From assembly GCA_910574805.1 (NCBI GenBank), contig CAJTCV010000012.1:91047-155046 (forward strand): 64,000 nt of DNA, written 5' to 3'. The translations under genes were made by a program, and so were the position numbers. This document shows, piece after piece, positions 25,504-33,073 of this stretch (position 1 is the first letter of the stretch; each line of letters opens with the position of its first letter). This stretch comes from Lachnospiraceae bacterium (GTDB taxonomy: Bacteria > Bacillota > Clostridia > Lachnospirales > Lachnospiraceae). The notes below the pieces were generated by a model. It was not told the DNA's origin. It saw nothing but the letters and a program-made list of their open reading frames with translations, and searched no databases.

Positions 25504-25615
25504 AGAAAAACCACCCTTGTATACTTGGCGGTAGCAGGGTGGCAATTCTGTTATCTTCTATCGGCCAACCCCTTGTGGGCGGTTGTTCCTTTTATGCTCT
25601 AAATATATCATATCC
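25504..25615 (-). ncRNA. Candidate antisense antitoxin RNA
   Basis: On the minus strand CCACCC and GGGTGG enclose a ~20-nt loop and are followed by TTTTT, an intrinsic terminator ending at about 25506. The region upstream contains TATGATATATT and CATAAAAG promoter-like words near 25600-25620. The RNA would overlap the 3' region of the toxin transcript, the standard layout of Fst/TxpA-type systems. Exact 5' end not determined. Confidence 0.55.
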
Positions 25616-25878
25616 CACGGCGGGACGCAAGGGCGAACTGCTGTTCATTCCCACAAACTTACACAACCAGATAAGGCAGATCGGCAGCAGGCGGGAACCT
25701 GCTAAAACCTGCTGTCCGTGGATATATGACGGGCTGGCAGCAGGCGACACCCCAACAAAACCCAACATTTCCGCCTATACAACCGGGACGCAGGCGGGGC
25801 AGGTCAGAGCCAGGGCAGCAGGCGTACAGGATCACCGGCAGCAGGACAGGCCGGGAGCGTTCCTGTTATCTGGTAAAA

Positions 25879-26325
25879 CTTACAAAACTGTACACAAAAA
25901 AAGGACTACCGCCGGATGCAGAGAAAAGCAGAACAAAAAAAGGTTTCTGCCTGCTGCCCGGAATCTGGCATATCTGACACCCTAAAAGAGTCTTCCGCTG
26001 CCGGAGAGGCCGGTCCTGCTGCCGGATTTTGCAAAATGCGCGAAAGTGCGCACGAAAAAAAATCCTGCTACCTGTTTAGAGATTTTAGAGGCCCTAAAAG
26101 GAGATGCGCCCCCAGATCAGGGAGTCATCCGGGCAGATCGGGCGTGCCGGATGTTGAATTGTTGCAAAAAGTGGCACAAAAAAAAGGATGCCTGCGGAGT
26201 GGGGGGACACTGGCAGCAGGCTCCCTAAATCGTGCAAAAGTGTGCAGTAAAAAAAGACCCGTGATTCCAGATCGGAACGGCAGATCAGATGTTACATTGT
26301 GACAAAATGTTACACAAAAAAAGGG
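25879..26325 (+). repeat. Six dispersed word-AAAA-word-A7 motifs
   Basis: Copies at 25879, 25916, 26029, 26159, 26231 and 26290 share the scheme: word, three to five A (sometimes one other base), same or similar word, short link, A7-A8, usually GG. Examples are TTGCAAAAAGTGGCAC-A8-GG (26161) and CGTGCAAAAGTGTGCAGT-A7 (26231). They resemble the right half of the units at 24017. Confidence 0.65.
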
Positions 26326-26365
26326 GTGGATAAATTGGACACCCCCTGCAGCTATGGTAAACGTC

Positions 26366-26496
26366 GTCCGAAAAACGGACATCGATTGTCGAAAATTCGA
26401 CCGTCACCGGATCGGCGCTCTGTCCTCACAAATGTAACACCCTAAAAAGGGGGCTGTCCGAAAAACGGACGCTTGAGGTTTGTCAGAAAAACGGAC
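26366..26496. repeat. Cluster of short hairpins with A5 loops
   Basis: GTCCG-AAAAA-CGGAC occurs exactly at 26366-26380 and 26456-26470, with a one-mismatch copy at 26482-26496. GTCGAAAATTCGAC lies between them at 26388-26401. Repeated small hairpins could be protein-binding sites or part of a replication origin; no T-tract follows. Confidence 0.65.
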
Positions 26497-26724
26497 GAAG
26501 GGGAGCCGGGGGGGGGCGCTTCTGTACCATGCTACCAGGGGTTTCTCCGTAATCTTTTCCCAAAAGCGGGTAGCGACCCTAAAATCGCGCAACCTGTACC
26601 TGAAAGTACGCTTTGACATGACACATCAGATCGGCGGCTATGGTACGAAATTCGTCGCATCAAAACCGCTTTCCAGAAATGGAAGCCGGGGACGGTGGGA
26701 CGCTTGCCCACATATCGCCGGGGG

Positions 26725-26946
26725 TTATTCCTTATCAGGTGTGGAGCTGGGGGAGGGCTGGGCGTTGTCGCGCTCCATCGTCTCATTGATCGCACGAATA
26801 ATAAATGGGGTAAGCTTTTCCCCATGTTTCTCTGCATGTTCTCTTATGACAGCCTTTTGACCTTTAGGAACACGAAACTTTATTTCGTCCAGCTTTTCTT
26901 TCATGTAATTCATTGTGTATTCTTTTTGTTTCTGATTGTACGTCAT
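26725..26946 (-). CDS. Ribbon-helix-helix-type regulator
   Basis: 73 residues from the ATG at 26946 (GAAGG upstream). The core DEIKFRVPKGQKAVIREHAE, then GEKLTPFIIRAINETMERD, matches the beta-strand plus two-helix Arc/MetJ fold of plasmid and antitoxin-like repressors. Divergent from the HIRAN gene. Three AGGGGACTA repeats in the shared promoter region are the obvious candidate operators. Confidence 0.7.
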   Translation of the reverse strand: MTYNQKQKEYTMNYMKEKLDEIKFRVPKGQKAVIREHAEKHGEKLTPFIIRAINETMERDNAQPSPSSTPDKE

Positions 26947-27035
26947 GAATGACACCTTCTTTCTTTTGGATTCATGGGGTCGGTAAAATAAAGACACCTT
27001 CTCCATTATAAGGCTATTATATCATAAATATCAAT

Positions 27036-27121
27036 AGGGGACTATATGAATAATTCACAAAATTAGGGGACTAATTTTGGTGAAAACGTCAATGGAATAA
27101 TTAGGGGACTAATGATATAAT
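27036..27121 (+). promoter_or_regulatory. Divergent promoter with three AGGGGACTA repeats
   Basis: AGGGGACTA at 27036, 27065 and 27103, all in the same orientation. The third lies within the spacer of the rightward promoter (TATAAT 27116-27121). The first overlaps the region 5' of a minus-strand TATAAT near 27018. This is the layout expected for repression of both genes by the adjacent ribbon-helix-helix protein (inference). Confidence 0.6.
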
Positions 27122-27151
27122 AGAACCATCAAAAGAAAGGAGCCACAAAAA

Positions 27152-27589
27152 ATGAAGCAGATAACGAACATCAGAAAGGCCGTGTGCGTCATGGCTAACC
27201 AGTTGAAAAAGGCTGGCTATTCCTTATCAGATGCTTTCAGGAAGGCATGGCGGAGAGTAAAGTTCTCAATGACCATTCGGGCAGCAGGAACAAGCTTTGA
27301 GAACAGGCAGGAGCGGTTAAGCTTCCTGAGACAGTTCAGCCCGGAGGATTTAAGCGTAACTTTAGAGAGGGAACCTGATAACAGATACGATCAGAACGCA
27401 ATCCGCATTGTGGTACATATTCACAGCATCAGACGCCGGGCAGTGATCGGGTACGTTCCCAAAGGGCTTGCACGGGAGCTGGCGAAGGTGATCGACATGG
27501 GAATCAAGGTAAAGGCTACCTTGATGCAGATCATCGGCGGGTACAGTTACAAAGAAAGCCTGGGCGCGCTGGTGAACATCACAATATGA
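27152..27589 (+). CDS. HIRAN-domain protein
   Basis: 145 residues. From residue ~40 it matches the HIRAN domain: IRAAGTSFENRQERLSFLRQ, VTLEREPDNRYDQNAIRIVV, VIGYVPKGLARELAKVID. HIRAN domains bind damaged or stalled-fork DNA ends and are often fused to helicases; stand-alone forms occur in phages and mobile elements. The start follows AAAGGAG. Controlled by the divergent promoter above. Confidence 0.85.
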   Translation: MKQITNIRKAVCVMANQLKKAGYSLSDAFRKAWRRVKFSMTIRAAGTSFENRQERLSFLRQFSPEDLSVTLEREPDNRYDQNAIRIVVHIHSIRRRAVIGYVPKGLARELAKVIDMGIKVKATLMQIIGGYSYKESLGALVNITI

Positions 27590-27603
27590 TGGGCGGTGAT
27601 CGG

Positions 27604-27780
27604 ATGACCGAAAAAGACCTTGCAGACATGATAAAAGCCGAGGAGAAGCGGCTGAAGCTCCACGACCCAGAGTTCCTGCAGAGACACCGGGAGATCATGG
27701 AGACGGCGGACAGGATGCGCCGGGAGAATAAAAAATGCCTCTGCCAGACTGGACCTCTGACAAAGGCGGGCAACCCGTAA
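27604..27780 (+). CDS. Small charged helical protein
   Basis: 58 residues (TEKDLADMIKAEEKRLKLHD), helical and charged, starting 14 bp after the HIRAN stop. No family recognised. Probably co-transcribed with it. Confidence 0.5.
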   Translation: MTEKDLADMIKAEEKRLKLHDPEFLQRHREIMETADRMRRENKKCLCQTGPLTKAGNP

Positions 27781-27843
27781 ACCATGCAAAACGGGGTATG
27801 CAGGCAGTATAACACGCCTGCTGCCCCTCTGTAAAGGAGTAAA

Positions 27844-28347
27844 ATGCATAAAATTATTGATGAAAATTTAAGAATCGCTTCCTGTAGTATAGGGGACTTA
27901 ACTCCTAAGATGGTATCAGAATTTCTTGTACAATGGGAGGATGGGGCAGAGATCGGTTCCCTGACCATGTTTTTTGACAGAAGAAAAGGCTATCTGGTAT
28001 TGAATACAGATAATAAAAATTATGATTTTTACTTGGAGCTGACAAGAAAATACCTTGAAGCAGATGAGGATACAGCGGACGAGATCAGGAAAAAAGCGCC
28101 GGGGCGTTATGAAGAAACAATGGAGATTCTTGACAGCTTCAGGAGATACAGAAGTATAGCCGATGAAATGGAGATAATCGGGCATCATGGTCTTGTGTAT
28201 GGAGACAGTCCTCATGGAAAGATTCTTCAGGCTATCATGGGCAAACGCTCCGCACCTGTTTTTCAGGTATCAATGGCCTATCGTTACGGCGTGATCTGCG
28301 GAAAGCGGGAAGAGCGGGCCAGAAGAAAGAGAGGGCAGCAGGCATGA
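27844..28347 (+). CDS. Hypothetical element protein
   Basis: 167 residues, ATG preceded by AAAGGAG. Mixed alpha/beta with a basic C-terminus (GKREERARRKRGQQA) that overlaps the next gene's start (ATGA). No recognised family. A further AGGGGACT word occurs at 27892 inside its 5' end, possibly fortuitous. Confidence 0.55.
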   Translation: MHKIIDENLRIASCSIGDLTPKMVSEFLVQWEDGAEIGSLTMFFDRRKGYLVLNTDNKNYDFYLELTRKYLEADEDTADEIRKKAPGRYEETMEILDSFRRYRSIADEMEIIGHHGLVYGDSPHGKILQAIMGKRSAPVFQVSMAYRYGVICGKREERARRKRGQQA

Positions 28348-29078
28348 TTGAGATTTTAAATGCAGTACATAACATTGTATCTGTCAGCCCGGAGGACCTT
28401 CCGGAGCATCCGCGGGAAAGGCAGACAATTTACTATTCGGATAAAAAAGACATGGTCGTGATTGCCGGATGGGGAGACGATACAGGGAGGATTGCGGAAA
28501 TGATTGTCAATTATCTGGAACTCTCTCCGGAAGGAAAGCAGAAGGCGGAGGAATATTTCCTGTCATCCGGGGAAGATTTCGGCATCAGAATAAACAATAT
28601 GCTTAAAGAGATCGCCCGGATACGCCGGGAGAAAGGACAGTTCACCATGCGGACAGATGAAATCAGAATCTTTCCATGTTTCGCAGACCATCCCCCGAAG
28701 CCGGAGAAGATGGAGAACAAAGACCTGTATTATCAGGCGCACGACTCTTTTGAGTCGGAGATCATCATTGACGGGGCCGGGAACCTGATAGACGGATACA
28801 CAAGCTACCTTCTGGCAGTACGGTATGGAATATCTCACGTTTCCGTGAGGTACGGCAGGCGGCAGACCATCACAGCGGCGCACAGGCCGGGCGGGACGCT
28901 CTACCGCTGGGAGCTTCCGGGGCTTCTGGTGGGGAAGATTCATCCGGGCGATAAAGTCACGGTACAGACTGCCAGAGGCTACAGGAGAGTCACTGTAGAG
29001 GCGGTGGAGGAATATGCCGGGCAGGGGCCGGAACCGCTTAAGATGGTGGTAAGAAAAGGCAGGATGCGGAGAAGGTAA
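28344..29078 (+). CDS. ParB/sulfiredoxin-fold-like protein
   Basis: 244 residues, ATG overlapping the previous stop. The central region FESEIIIDGAGNLIDGYTSY, followed by LLAVRYGISHVSVRY, resembles the ParB-like nuclease fold, where an IDGhxR-type motif binds nucleotide. Here Tyr-Thr replaces the usual His/Gln-Arg positions. The C-terminal ~60 residues form a small beta domain (GKIHPGDKVTVQTARGYRRV). It may bind DNA or modify it; activity unknown. Confidence 0.55.
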   Translation: MIEILNAVHNIVSVSPEDLPEHPRERQTIYYSDKKDMVVIAGWGDDTGRIAEMIVNYLELSPEGKQKAEEYFLSSGEDFGIRINNMLKEIARIRREKGQFTMRTDEIRIFPCFADHPPKPEKMENKDLYYQAHDSFESEIIIDGAGNLIDGYTSYLLAVRYGISHVSVRYGRRQTITAAHRPGGTLYRWELPGLLVGKIHPGDKVTVQTARGYRRVTVEAVEEYAGQGPEPLKMVVRKGRMRRR

Positions 29079-29149
29079 AGAGAACAGGGACGGCAGCAGG
29101 GAATATATACGCCTGCTGCCAGTCCTGGCATGATAGAAAGGCGGTAAGT

Positions 29150-30295
29150 ATGGCAGAGAAGAAGTTACCAAAGGGCGTGACATTGAGGAAAGACGGGCGG
29201 TATATGGGGCGGGTCCAGATCAATGGTGAAAGAGTGAGTCTCTACAGTGATAAGCTCTCTGACCTGATAAATCAGATGGAAGATGTCAAATACCAGATGA
29301 AGCATGGTTTTTATTGCAGGCCAAAGGAAATTCGGGTAGATGAATGGTTCAATACATGGATTGACGAGTACAAATCGTTACAATGTAAGTCACAAACTAT
29401 AAGACTGTATCGGAATACATACAAGAGATATATTCAGGAGCCGATCGGGAGAAAGAAAGTTACAGACGTTAAACCGGCAGTCCTGCAGAAGATCATAAAT
29501 GGCATCCATAAGGCAGGATATTCCAGATCAATCATAACATCCGTTCAGACGATTATAAAAGGCATGTTTCTTCAGGCGCTGCGGGATGGTATTATAATCA
29601 ATAATCCTGCAAAGAATCTGACACTGCCGAGATTTAGAAAAGTAGTGAAGGAAGAACGCCGGGTTATGAGCAAAGAAGAGACAGACATATTCCTGAAGTA
29701 TGCGGAGAAGTCTGCCTATTATGATTATTACCGGCTGGCACTTTGCACGGGACTCCGAATCAATGAGGCGTTTGCTCTGCAATGGGATGATATAGACTGG
29801 AAAAGAAAGATGATCTGTATAAAAGGGACGCTGGTATATGAATCTGGACAGGGAGTGAGGAAAGACAGCACGAAGACTGTTGCCGGATTCCGTGAAATTC
29901 CCATGATTGATGCATCCGAAAGTCTGCTGAAAATATTACGGAAGAAGAGAGCGAAGACACGCATATTACTTGGGCAGAACTGGAAGGAGAGAGAGGGGCT
30001 GGAAAATTTAGTCTTATTCAATGCTTTCGGCAGCAGTCTTTGTGATACGAATGTTCGTAAAGATATTAATCGGATTGTGGAGAGAATCAATCACGATGGT
30101 ATAAAATTTAAACATGTCACACCACACACATTTCGTCATACATTCGCCACAAGAGGACTGGAAGCCGGGATTCCGTTGAAAGTCATGCAGACGATTCTTG
30201 GACACAGCAGTCTTTCCATGACGGCAGATTTATACAGTCATGTTCTGCCAGACACCAAAGCAGAAGAAATGAAGAAATTACAGGGGATCATCTGA
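29150..30295 (+). CDS. Tyrosine site-specific integrase
   Basis: 381 residues of the Tn916/phage integrase type: N-terminal AP2-like arm-binding domain (GVTLRKDGRYMGRVQING), core-binding SAM-like domain (~65-150) and catalytic domain. The catalytic set is complete: Arg in CTGLRINEA (~202), Lys in the KTVAGFREIPM region, HTFRHTFATRG (~325-335), LGHSS and the nucleophile in ADLYSHVLP (~361). The gene lies at the right edge of the element, 106 bp from the rlmI 3' end, and reads toward it. It is therefore the enzyme that chose this site. Confidence 0.95.
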   Translation: MAEKKLPKGVTLRKDGRYMGRVQINGERVSLYSDKLSDLINQMEDVKYQMKHGFYCRPKEIRVDEWFNTWIDEYKSLQCKSQTIRLYRNTYKRYIQEPIGRKKVTDVKPAVLQKIINGIHKAGYSRSIITSVQTIIKGMFLQALRDGIIINNPAKNLTLPRFRKVVKEERRVMSKEETDIFLKYAEKSAYYDYYRLALCTGLRINEAFALQWDDIDWKRKMICIKGTLVYESGQGVRKDSTKTVAGFREIPMIDASESLLKILRKKRAKTRILLGQNWKEREGLENLVLFNAFGSSLCDTNVRKDINRIVERINHDGIKFKHVTPHTFRHTFATRGLEAGIPLKVMQTILGHSSLSMTADLYSHVLPDTKAEEMKKLQGII

Positions 30296-30296
30296 C

Positions 30297-30320
30297 AAAT
30301 GGTGTCAAAGTGGTGTCAAA
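30297..30320 (+). repeat. Right arm-type integrase repeat
   Basis: Identical 24-bp copy of 14536-14559: AAA plus two TGGTGTCAAA units joined by G. Lies directly after the integrase stop. Confidence 0.65.
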
Positions 30321-30331
30321 CCATTAAAAAA

Positions 30332-30366
30332 GCTTTCCGGATACTTTTCATAAAGTCCCGGAAAGC
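30332..30366. terminator. Bidirectional terminator between integrase and rlmI
   Basis: GCTTTCCGG (30332) pairs with CCGGAAAGC (30358). On the minus strand the stem is followed by TTTTTT, so it terminates rlmI transcripts using element-supplied sequence. A truncated copy of the right arm is at 14372. Confidence 0.7.
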
Positions 30367-30401
30367 CTTTGTTTACGCCGTTTTTCTGATTTCCATATCC
30401 T

Positions 30402-30437
30402 TTACAACTCTTCACACACCTGAAAAATATAAAATTT
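30402..30437 (-). repeat. attR: 3' end of the intact rlmI
   Basis: Encodes FYIFQVCEEL-stop of the functional gene. Because the element's integrase side abuts it, these last codons were supplied by the incoming element, with the older ends displaced to 14410 and 14143. Confidence 0.85.
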
Positions 30438-31604
30438 CAGATAATAGGACTGATCCGCCGCCCACAGGATCGGGTGGTCGCAGGCCTGGGTGCGGAATTC
30501 CACCTGGCGGAGCCGCTTGTGCGCACTCCTGGCCGCTTCCAGCAGGGTCTTCCGGAACAGGTCGGGGTCCATAAAATGGGAGCAGGAGCAGGTGGCGAGA
30601 AATCCTCCGTCCCGGACCAGCCGCATGCCCCGGAAATTGATCTCCCGATAGCCTCTGACGGCATTTTTGACGGAGCTTCTGGATTTGGTAAAGGCAGGTG
30701 GGTCCAGGATGACCACGTCGTAGGATTCTCCCTCCTGTTCCAGGCAGGGCAGCAGCTCGAACACATCGGCGCACTGGAAAGTTACCCGGTCCTCCACGCC
30801 GTTAAGCCGGGCGTTTTCCTCTGCCTGCAGGCAGCCCGTCTCGGAGGCGTCGACGCCCAGGACGCTGACAGCGCCTGCGACGGCGGCATTCAGGGCGAAG
30901 GATCCCGTATGGGTGAAACAGTCCAGCACTTTTTTGCCTTTGCAGAGGCGCTGCACAGCCAGACGGTTGTATTTCTGGTCCAGGAAGAAGCCGGTCTTCT
31001 GCCCGTCTTCCACATTCACCAGATAGCGCACGCCGTTTTCCAGAATCTCTACTTTCGTGTCAAAAGACTCTCCGATAAATCCTTTCAGACGTTCCATTCC
31101 TTCCTGCTCCCGGACTTTGGCGTCGCTCCGTTCATAGATCCCGCGGATACAGATCCCGTCCTCGGCCAGTACGCGCTTCAGGATCTCCAGGATGGGGAGT
31201 TTCAGCCTGTCAATTCCCAGAGCGAGAGATTCCACCACCAGCACATCAGAAAATTTATCCACCACCAGACCAGGCAGAAAATCCGCTTCGCCGAAAATGA
31301 GCCGGCAGCAGCCGGTATCACACACCGATTTCCGGTAGTTCCACGCGTCTCTCACCCGGCGTTCCAGAAATGCTTCATCAATGAGATGTTCTTTTTGGCG
31401 GGACATAAGGCGCACCCGGATCTTCGAGTGTATATTGATAAAACCGTATCCCATAAAATACCCGTCAAAATCGTGAACAGTCACCAGATCACCATTTTCA
31501 AAAGCACCCAGGACGCTTTCGATCTCGTTGTCATAGATCCACATTCCCCCTGCTTTGACGGTGCGGCCTTCCCCCTTTTTCAGCGTGACGATTGTATGAT
31601 ACAT
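30402..31604 (-). CDS. rlmI: 23S rRNA (cytosine-C5) methyltransferase, RlmI-type
   Basis: 400 residues. An N-terminal PUA-like domain (VTLKKGEGRTVKAGGMWIYD) is followed by a Rossmann methyltransferase. It has the SAM-binding stretch VLDCFTHTGSFALNAA (~220-235), the VVILDPPAFTKS catalytic loop (~295-306) and a conserved cysteine in GFLATCSCSHFM. The family methylates C5 of a 23S rRNA cytosine (C1962 in E. coli) using SAM. It is intact despite serving as integration target because the element restores the final ten codons. Confidence 0.9.
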   Translation of the reverse strand: MYHTIVTLKKGEGRTVKAGGMWIYDNEIESVLGAFENGDLVTVHDFDGYFMGYGFINIHSKIRVRLMSRQKEHLIDEAFLERRVRDAWNYRKSVCDTGCCRLIFGEADFLPGLVVDKFSDVLVVESLALGIDRLKLPILEILKRVLAEDGICIRGIYERSDAKVREQEGMERLKGFIGESFDTKVEILENGVRYLVNVEDGQKTGFFLDQKYNRLAVQRLCKGKKVLDCFTHTGSFALNAAVAGAVSVLGVDASETGCLQAEENARLNGVEDRVTFQCADVFELLPCLEQEGESYDVVILDPPAFTKSRSSVKNAVRGYREINFRGMRLVRDGGFLATCSCSHFMDPDLFRKTLLEAARSAHKRLRQVEFRTQACDHPILWAADQSYYLKFYIFQVCEEL

Positions 31605-31689
31605 ATTGCATAGAACTCCTTTTCCCTGTGTAGTTAAAACCAGTGTATCGGCTTTTTCCGGTTATGTCAAGGAAAGAGCGTACATGGAA

Positions 31690-31730
31690 AAGGTATAAGG
31701 CGTACGAAATGTGGTTATACTTCCTGTAAA
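31690..31730 (+). promoter_or_regulatory. Possible forespore (sigma-G-like) promoter
   Basis: GTATA and TTATACT separated by about 17-18 bp lie just before the spore-protein gene. The -35-like word fits the sigma-G pattern; the -10 fit is weaker. Suggested mainly by what the gene encodes. Confidence 0.3.
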
Positions 31731-31749
31731 AGTAAAGGAGTGTAGGAAA

Positions 31750-31950
31750 ATGGAAGAAAACAAAAATCTTGATTTTGAAAAACTGGAGCCCCACGACAGG
31801 CTGAAATATGAGATTGCAGAAGAGCTGGGGCTTTTGGACAAGGTGCGGGAGGGCGGCTGGAAAGCCCTTTCTTCCAGAGAGACCGGACGGATCGGCGGGA
31901 TGATCAGCCGGCGCAGAAAGGCCCGGGAAAAAGAGGAAAGAGGCTCCTGA
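31750..31950 (+). CDS. Alpha/beta-type small acid-soluble spore protein
   Basis: 66 residues with ATG after AAAGGAG. The core LKYEIAEELGLLDKVREGGW, then SSRETGRIGGMISRRRK, matches the two conserved helices of alpha/beta SASPs (KYEIA-ELG and the SRE-G-xGG motif). These proteins coat and protect DNA in dormant spores and are cleaved by Gpr during germination. The basic C-terminus is typical of clostridial versions. It supports a spore-forming host. Confidence 0.85.
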   Translation: MEENKNLDFEKLEPHDRLKYEIAEELGLLDKVREGGWKALSSRETGRIGGMISRRRKAREKEERGS

Positions 31951-31987
31951 GCAGTCTGAAGGCTGCCCTTTACAGGAGCTGCTCAGA
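31948..31987. terminator. Hairpin between convergent genes
   Basis: CTGAGCAG and CTGCTCAG pair around a ~24-nt loop between the SASP gene and the convergent regulator. Plausible bidirectional terminator, without a strong T-tract. Confidence 0.4.
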
Positions 31988-32684
31988 TCACCAGCGGCTC
32001 CTGATAGTCGCTGCCCAGTATTTGTTTCTTTTTCTGCTGGAATTCCCAGAAATAATTCTCCCGGACATCGGACCAGGCATGTGCCTTCTGATCATATACC
32101 TGAATATATCCCGGCCGGCTGGGGTGCTTCCGGACCGTATTGGTCAGATATTCGGTTCCGGTGAGAGGATTGATATCTCCCTCGGGCTTCTGCTTCCGGA
32201 AGATCTCCGGAATCTCAAAGGAGGCAAGTCCGAATCCGTCCTCTCCCGGAGACGGGGCCGCCGGCGAAGGTTCCTCTTCGGTCAGAGCCGCGTTGTCAGA
32301 GATTTTCTCCGGCATATCCTCAGCATCTGCGCCATAGATATCAGGGAATTCCTGCATACTGCCGGCAGGGAGCATATTTTGATAAAGAGGCAGTCTGCCC
32401 GGCTGCAGAAGCTGTGCAGCAAGTTCTGTCGGCATCGGCTGTGTGTATTCCGGGAACGATGCGGCAGTCGACGGCTCCAGTTGAATAGATACCCGGCAGC
32501 CCAGGAGCGCCGCCAGCACGCGCATATCCTGTTCCGGAAAATTGTCCCGTTTCAGCCGCTGGGTCAGGTTTTGCCGGGACATCTTATTGCCTGTGGCGGC
32601 TTCGTAGCGGTCTGCCAGCTCCTGTATGGTCATATGGCTTCTGCTCAGTAAGATTTTGATCTGCTCTCCAAATGTAAGTTCCAT
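31983..32684 (-). CDS. Helix-turn-helix protein with long acidic C-terminus
   Basis: 233 residues. Residues ~1-70 form a Cro/CI-like helix-turn-helix (TIQELADRYEAATGNKMSRQ, LTQRLKRDNFPEQD). The rest is acidic and proline-rich with no enzyme signature, ending in an aromatic segment (WSDVRENYFWEFQQKKKQIL). Probably a regulator. Its own promoter lies in the ~80-bp gap before the P-II-like gene. Confidence 0.65.
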   Translation of the reverse strand: MELTFGEQIKILLSRSHMTIQELADRYEAATGNKMSRQNLTQRLKRDNFPEQDMRVLAALLGCRVSIQLEPSTAASFPEYTQPMPTELAAQLLQPGRLPLYQNMLPAGSMQEFPDIYGADAEDMPEKISDNAALTEEEPSPAAPSPGEDGFGLASFEIPEIFRKQKPEGDINPLTGTEYLTNTVRKHPSRPGYIQVYDQKAHAWSDVRENYFWEFQQKKKQILGSDYQEPLVI

Positions 32685-32761
32685 AGAGTACCTCGTCTAA
32701 CATTCTGGTTTTTCCATTATACCCCATGTTTCGACAAAATAAAACAGAAAAATTTCTTAAT

Positions 32762-33073
32762 TCAGATCGGCGTAAAATGGTCCACCTTCATGCTGCAGAC
32801 GATGGCCTGGGCTTCGGTTTTCAGGCCGTGTTTTTCGGTGACGGCGTCCATGATCCGGTTGCGCAGGTCATTGGGGACGATGACGGCAATGGTCTCTTTT
32901 TCGGTCTGGAGGGAGATGCCGTGATAAGTTTCCAGCGCTTTTACACCGCTCCATCTGGCCCGGAGGATCGTGCCGCCTCTTGCGCCCAGACTTCTGGCGG
33001 TCTTCAATACCGTTTCCGTATAACCCTGATTGACGCTGATAAGGATCAGGGTGTGTTTGTTTTCAGAGAACAT
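32762..33073 (-). CDS. P-II-like regulatory protein
   Basis: 103 residues with a ferredoxin-like pattern (LILISVNQGYTETVLKTARS, RGGTILRARW, KETIAVIVPNDLRNRIMDAV) resembling P-II/GlnB-type signal proteins. Such genes commonly accompany DUF1538 membrane proteins, as here, where it overlaps the broken DUF1538 gene by 28 bp. It probably regulates that membrane protein. Confidence 0.7.
   Translation of the reverse strand: MFSENKHTLILISVNQGYTETVLKTARSLGARGGTILRARWSGVKALETYHGISLQTEKETIAVIVPNDLRNRIMDAVTEKHGLKTEAQAIVCSMKVDHFTPI

Larger units (their letters stand above)
25620..26724. other. Repeat-rich non-coding stretch 2
   Basis: About 1.1 kb without a convincing gene. It contains six paired-word/A7 motifs (25879-26325), several CCCTAAAA words, frequent GCAGCAGG words, three GTCCG-A5-CGGAC type hairpins (26366-26496) and a run of nine G (26508-26516). 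Frames of 80-150 codons exist but are low-complexity translations of the repeats. Confidence 0.6.
14410..30437. mobile_element. ~16-kb integrated prophage-like element at the rlmI 3' end
   Basis: Bounded by duplicated rlmI 3' ends, with a tyrosine integrase at the right edge and matching arm-type repeats just inside both ends. Gene order from the left: DUF6076 cargo (reverse), excisionase, replication initiator, DnaB helicase, small phage genes, tail chaperone-like genes, tape measure, hypothetical, repeat-rich DNA, HTH, type I toxin-antitoxin, more repeats, ribbon-helix-helix regulator, HIRAN, three accessory genes, integrase. Capsid, portal, terminase, tail tube and lysis genes were not seen. 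It is either a decayed prophage or a satellite-like element. Confidence 0.85.

Noticed and set aside
25539..26302. Open frames of 80-150 codons in the repeat-rich DNA
   Set aside because: They translate the repeats into biased peptides, lack good ribosome sites and overlap each other in several frames.
30474..31613. A 379-codon plus-strand frame opposite rlmI
   Set aside because: rlmI has complete methyltransferase motifs on the other strand; the plus-strand frame has none and reflects codon bias.
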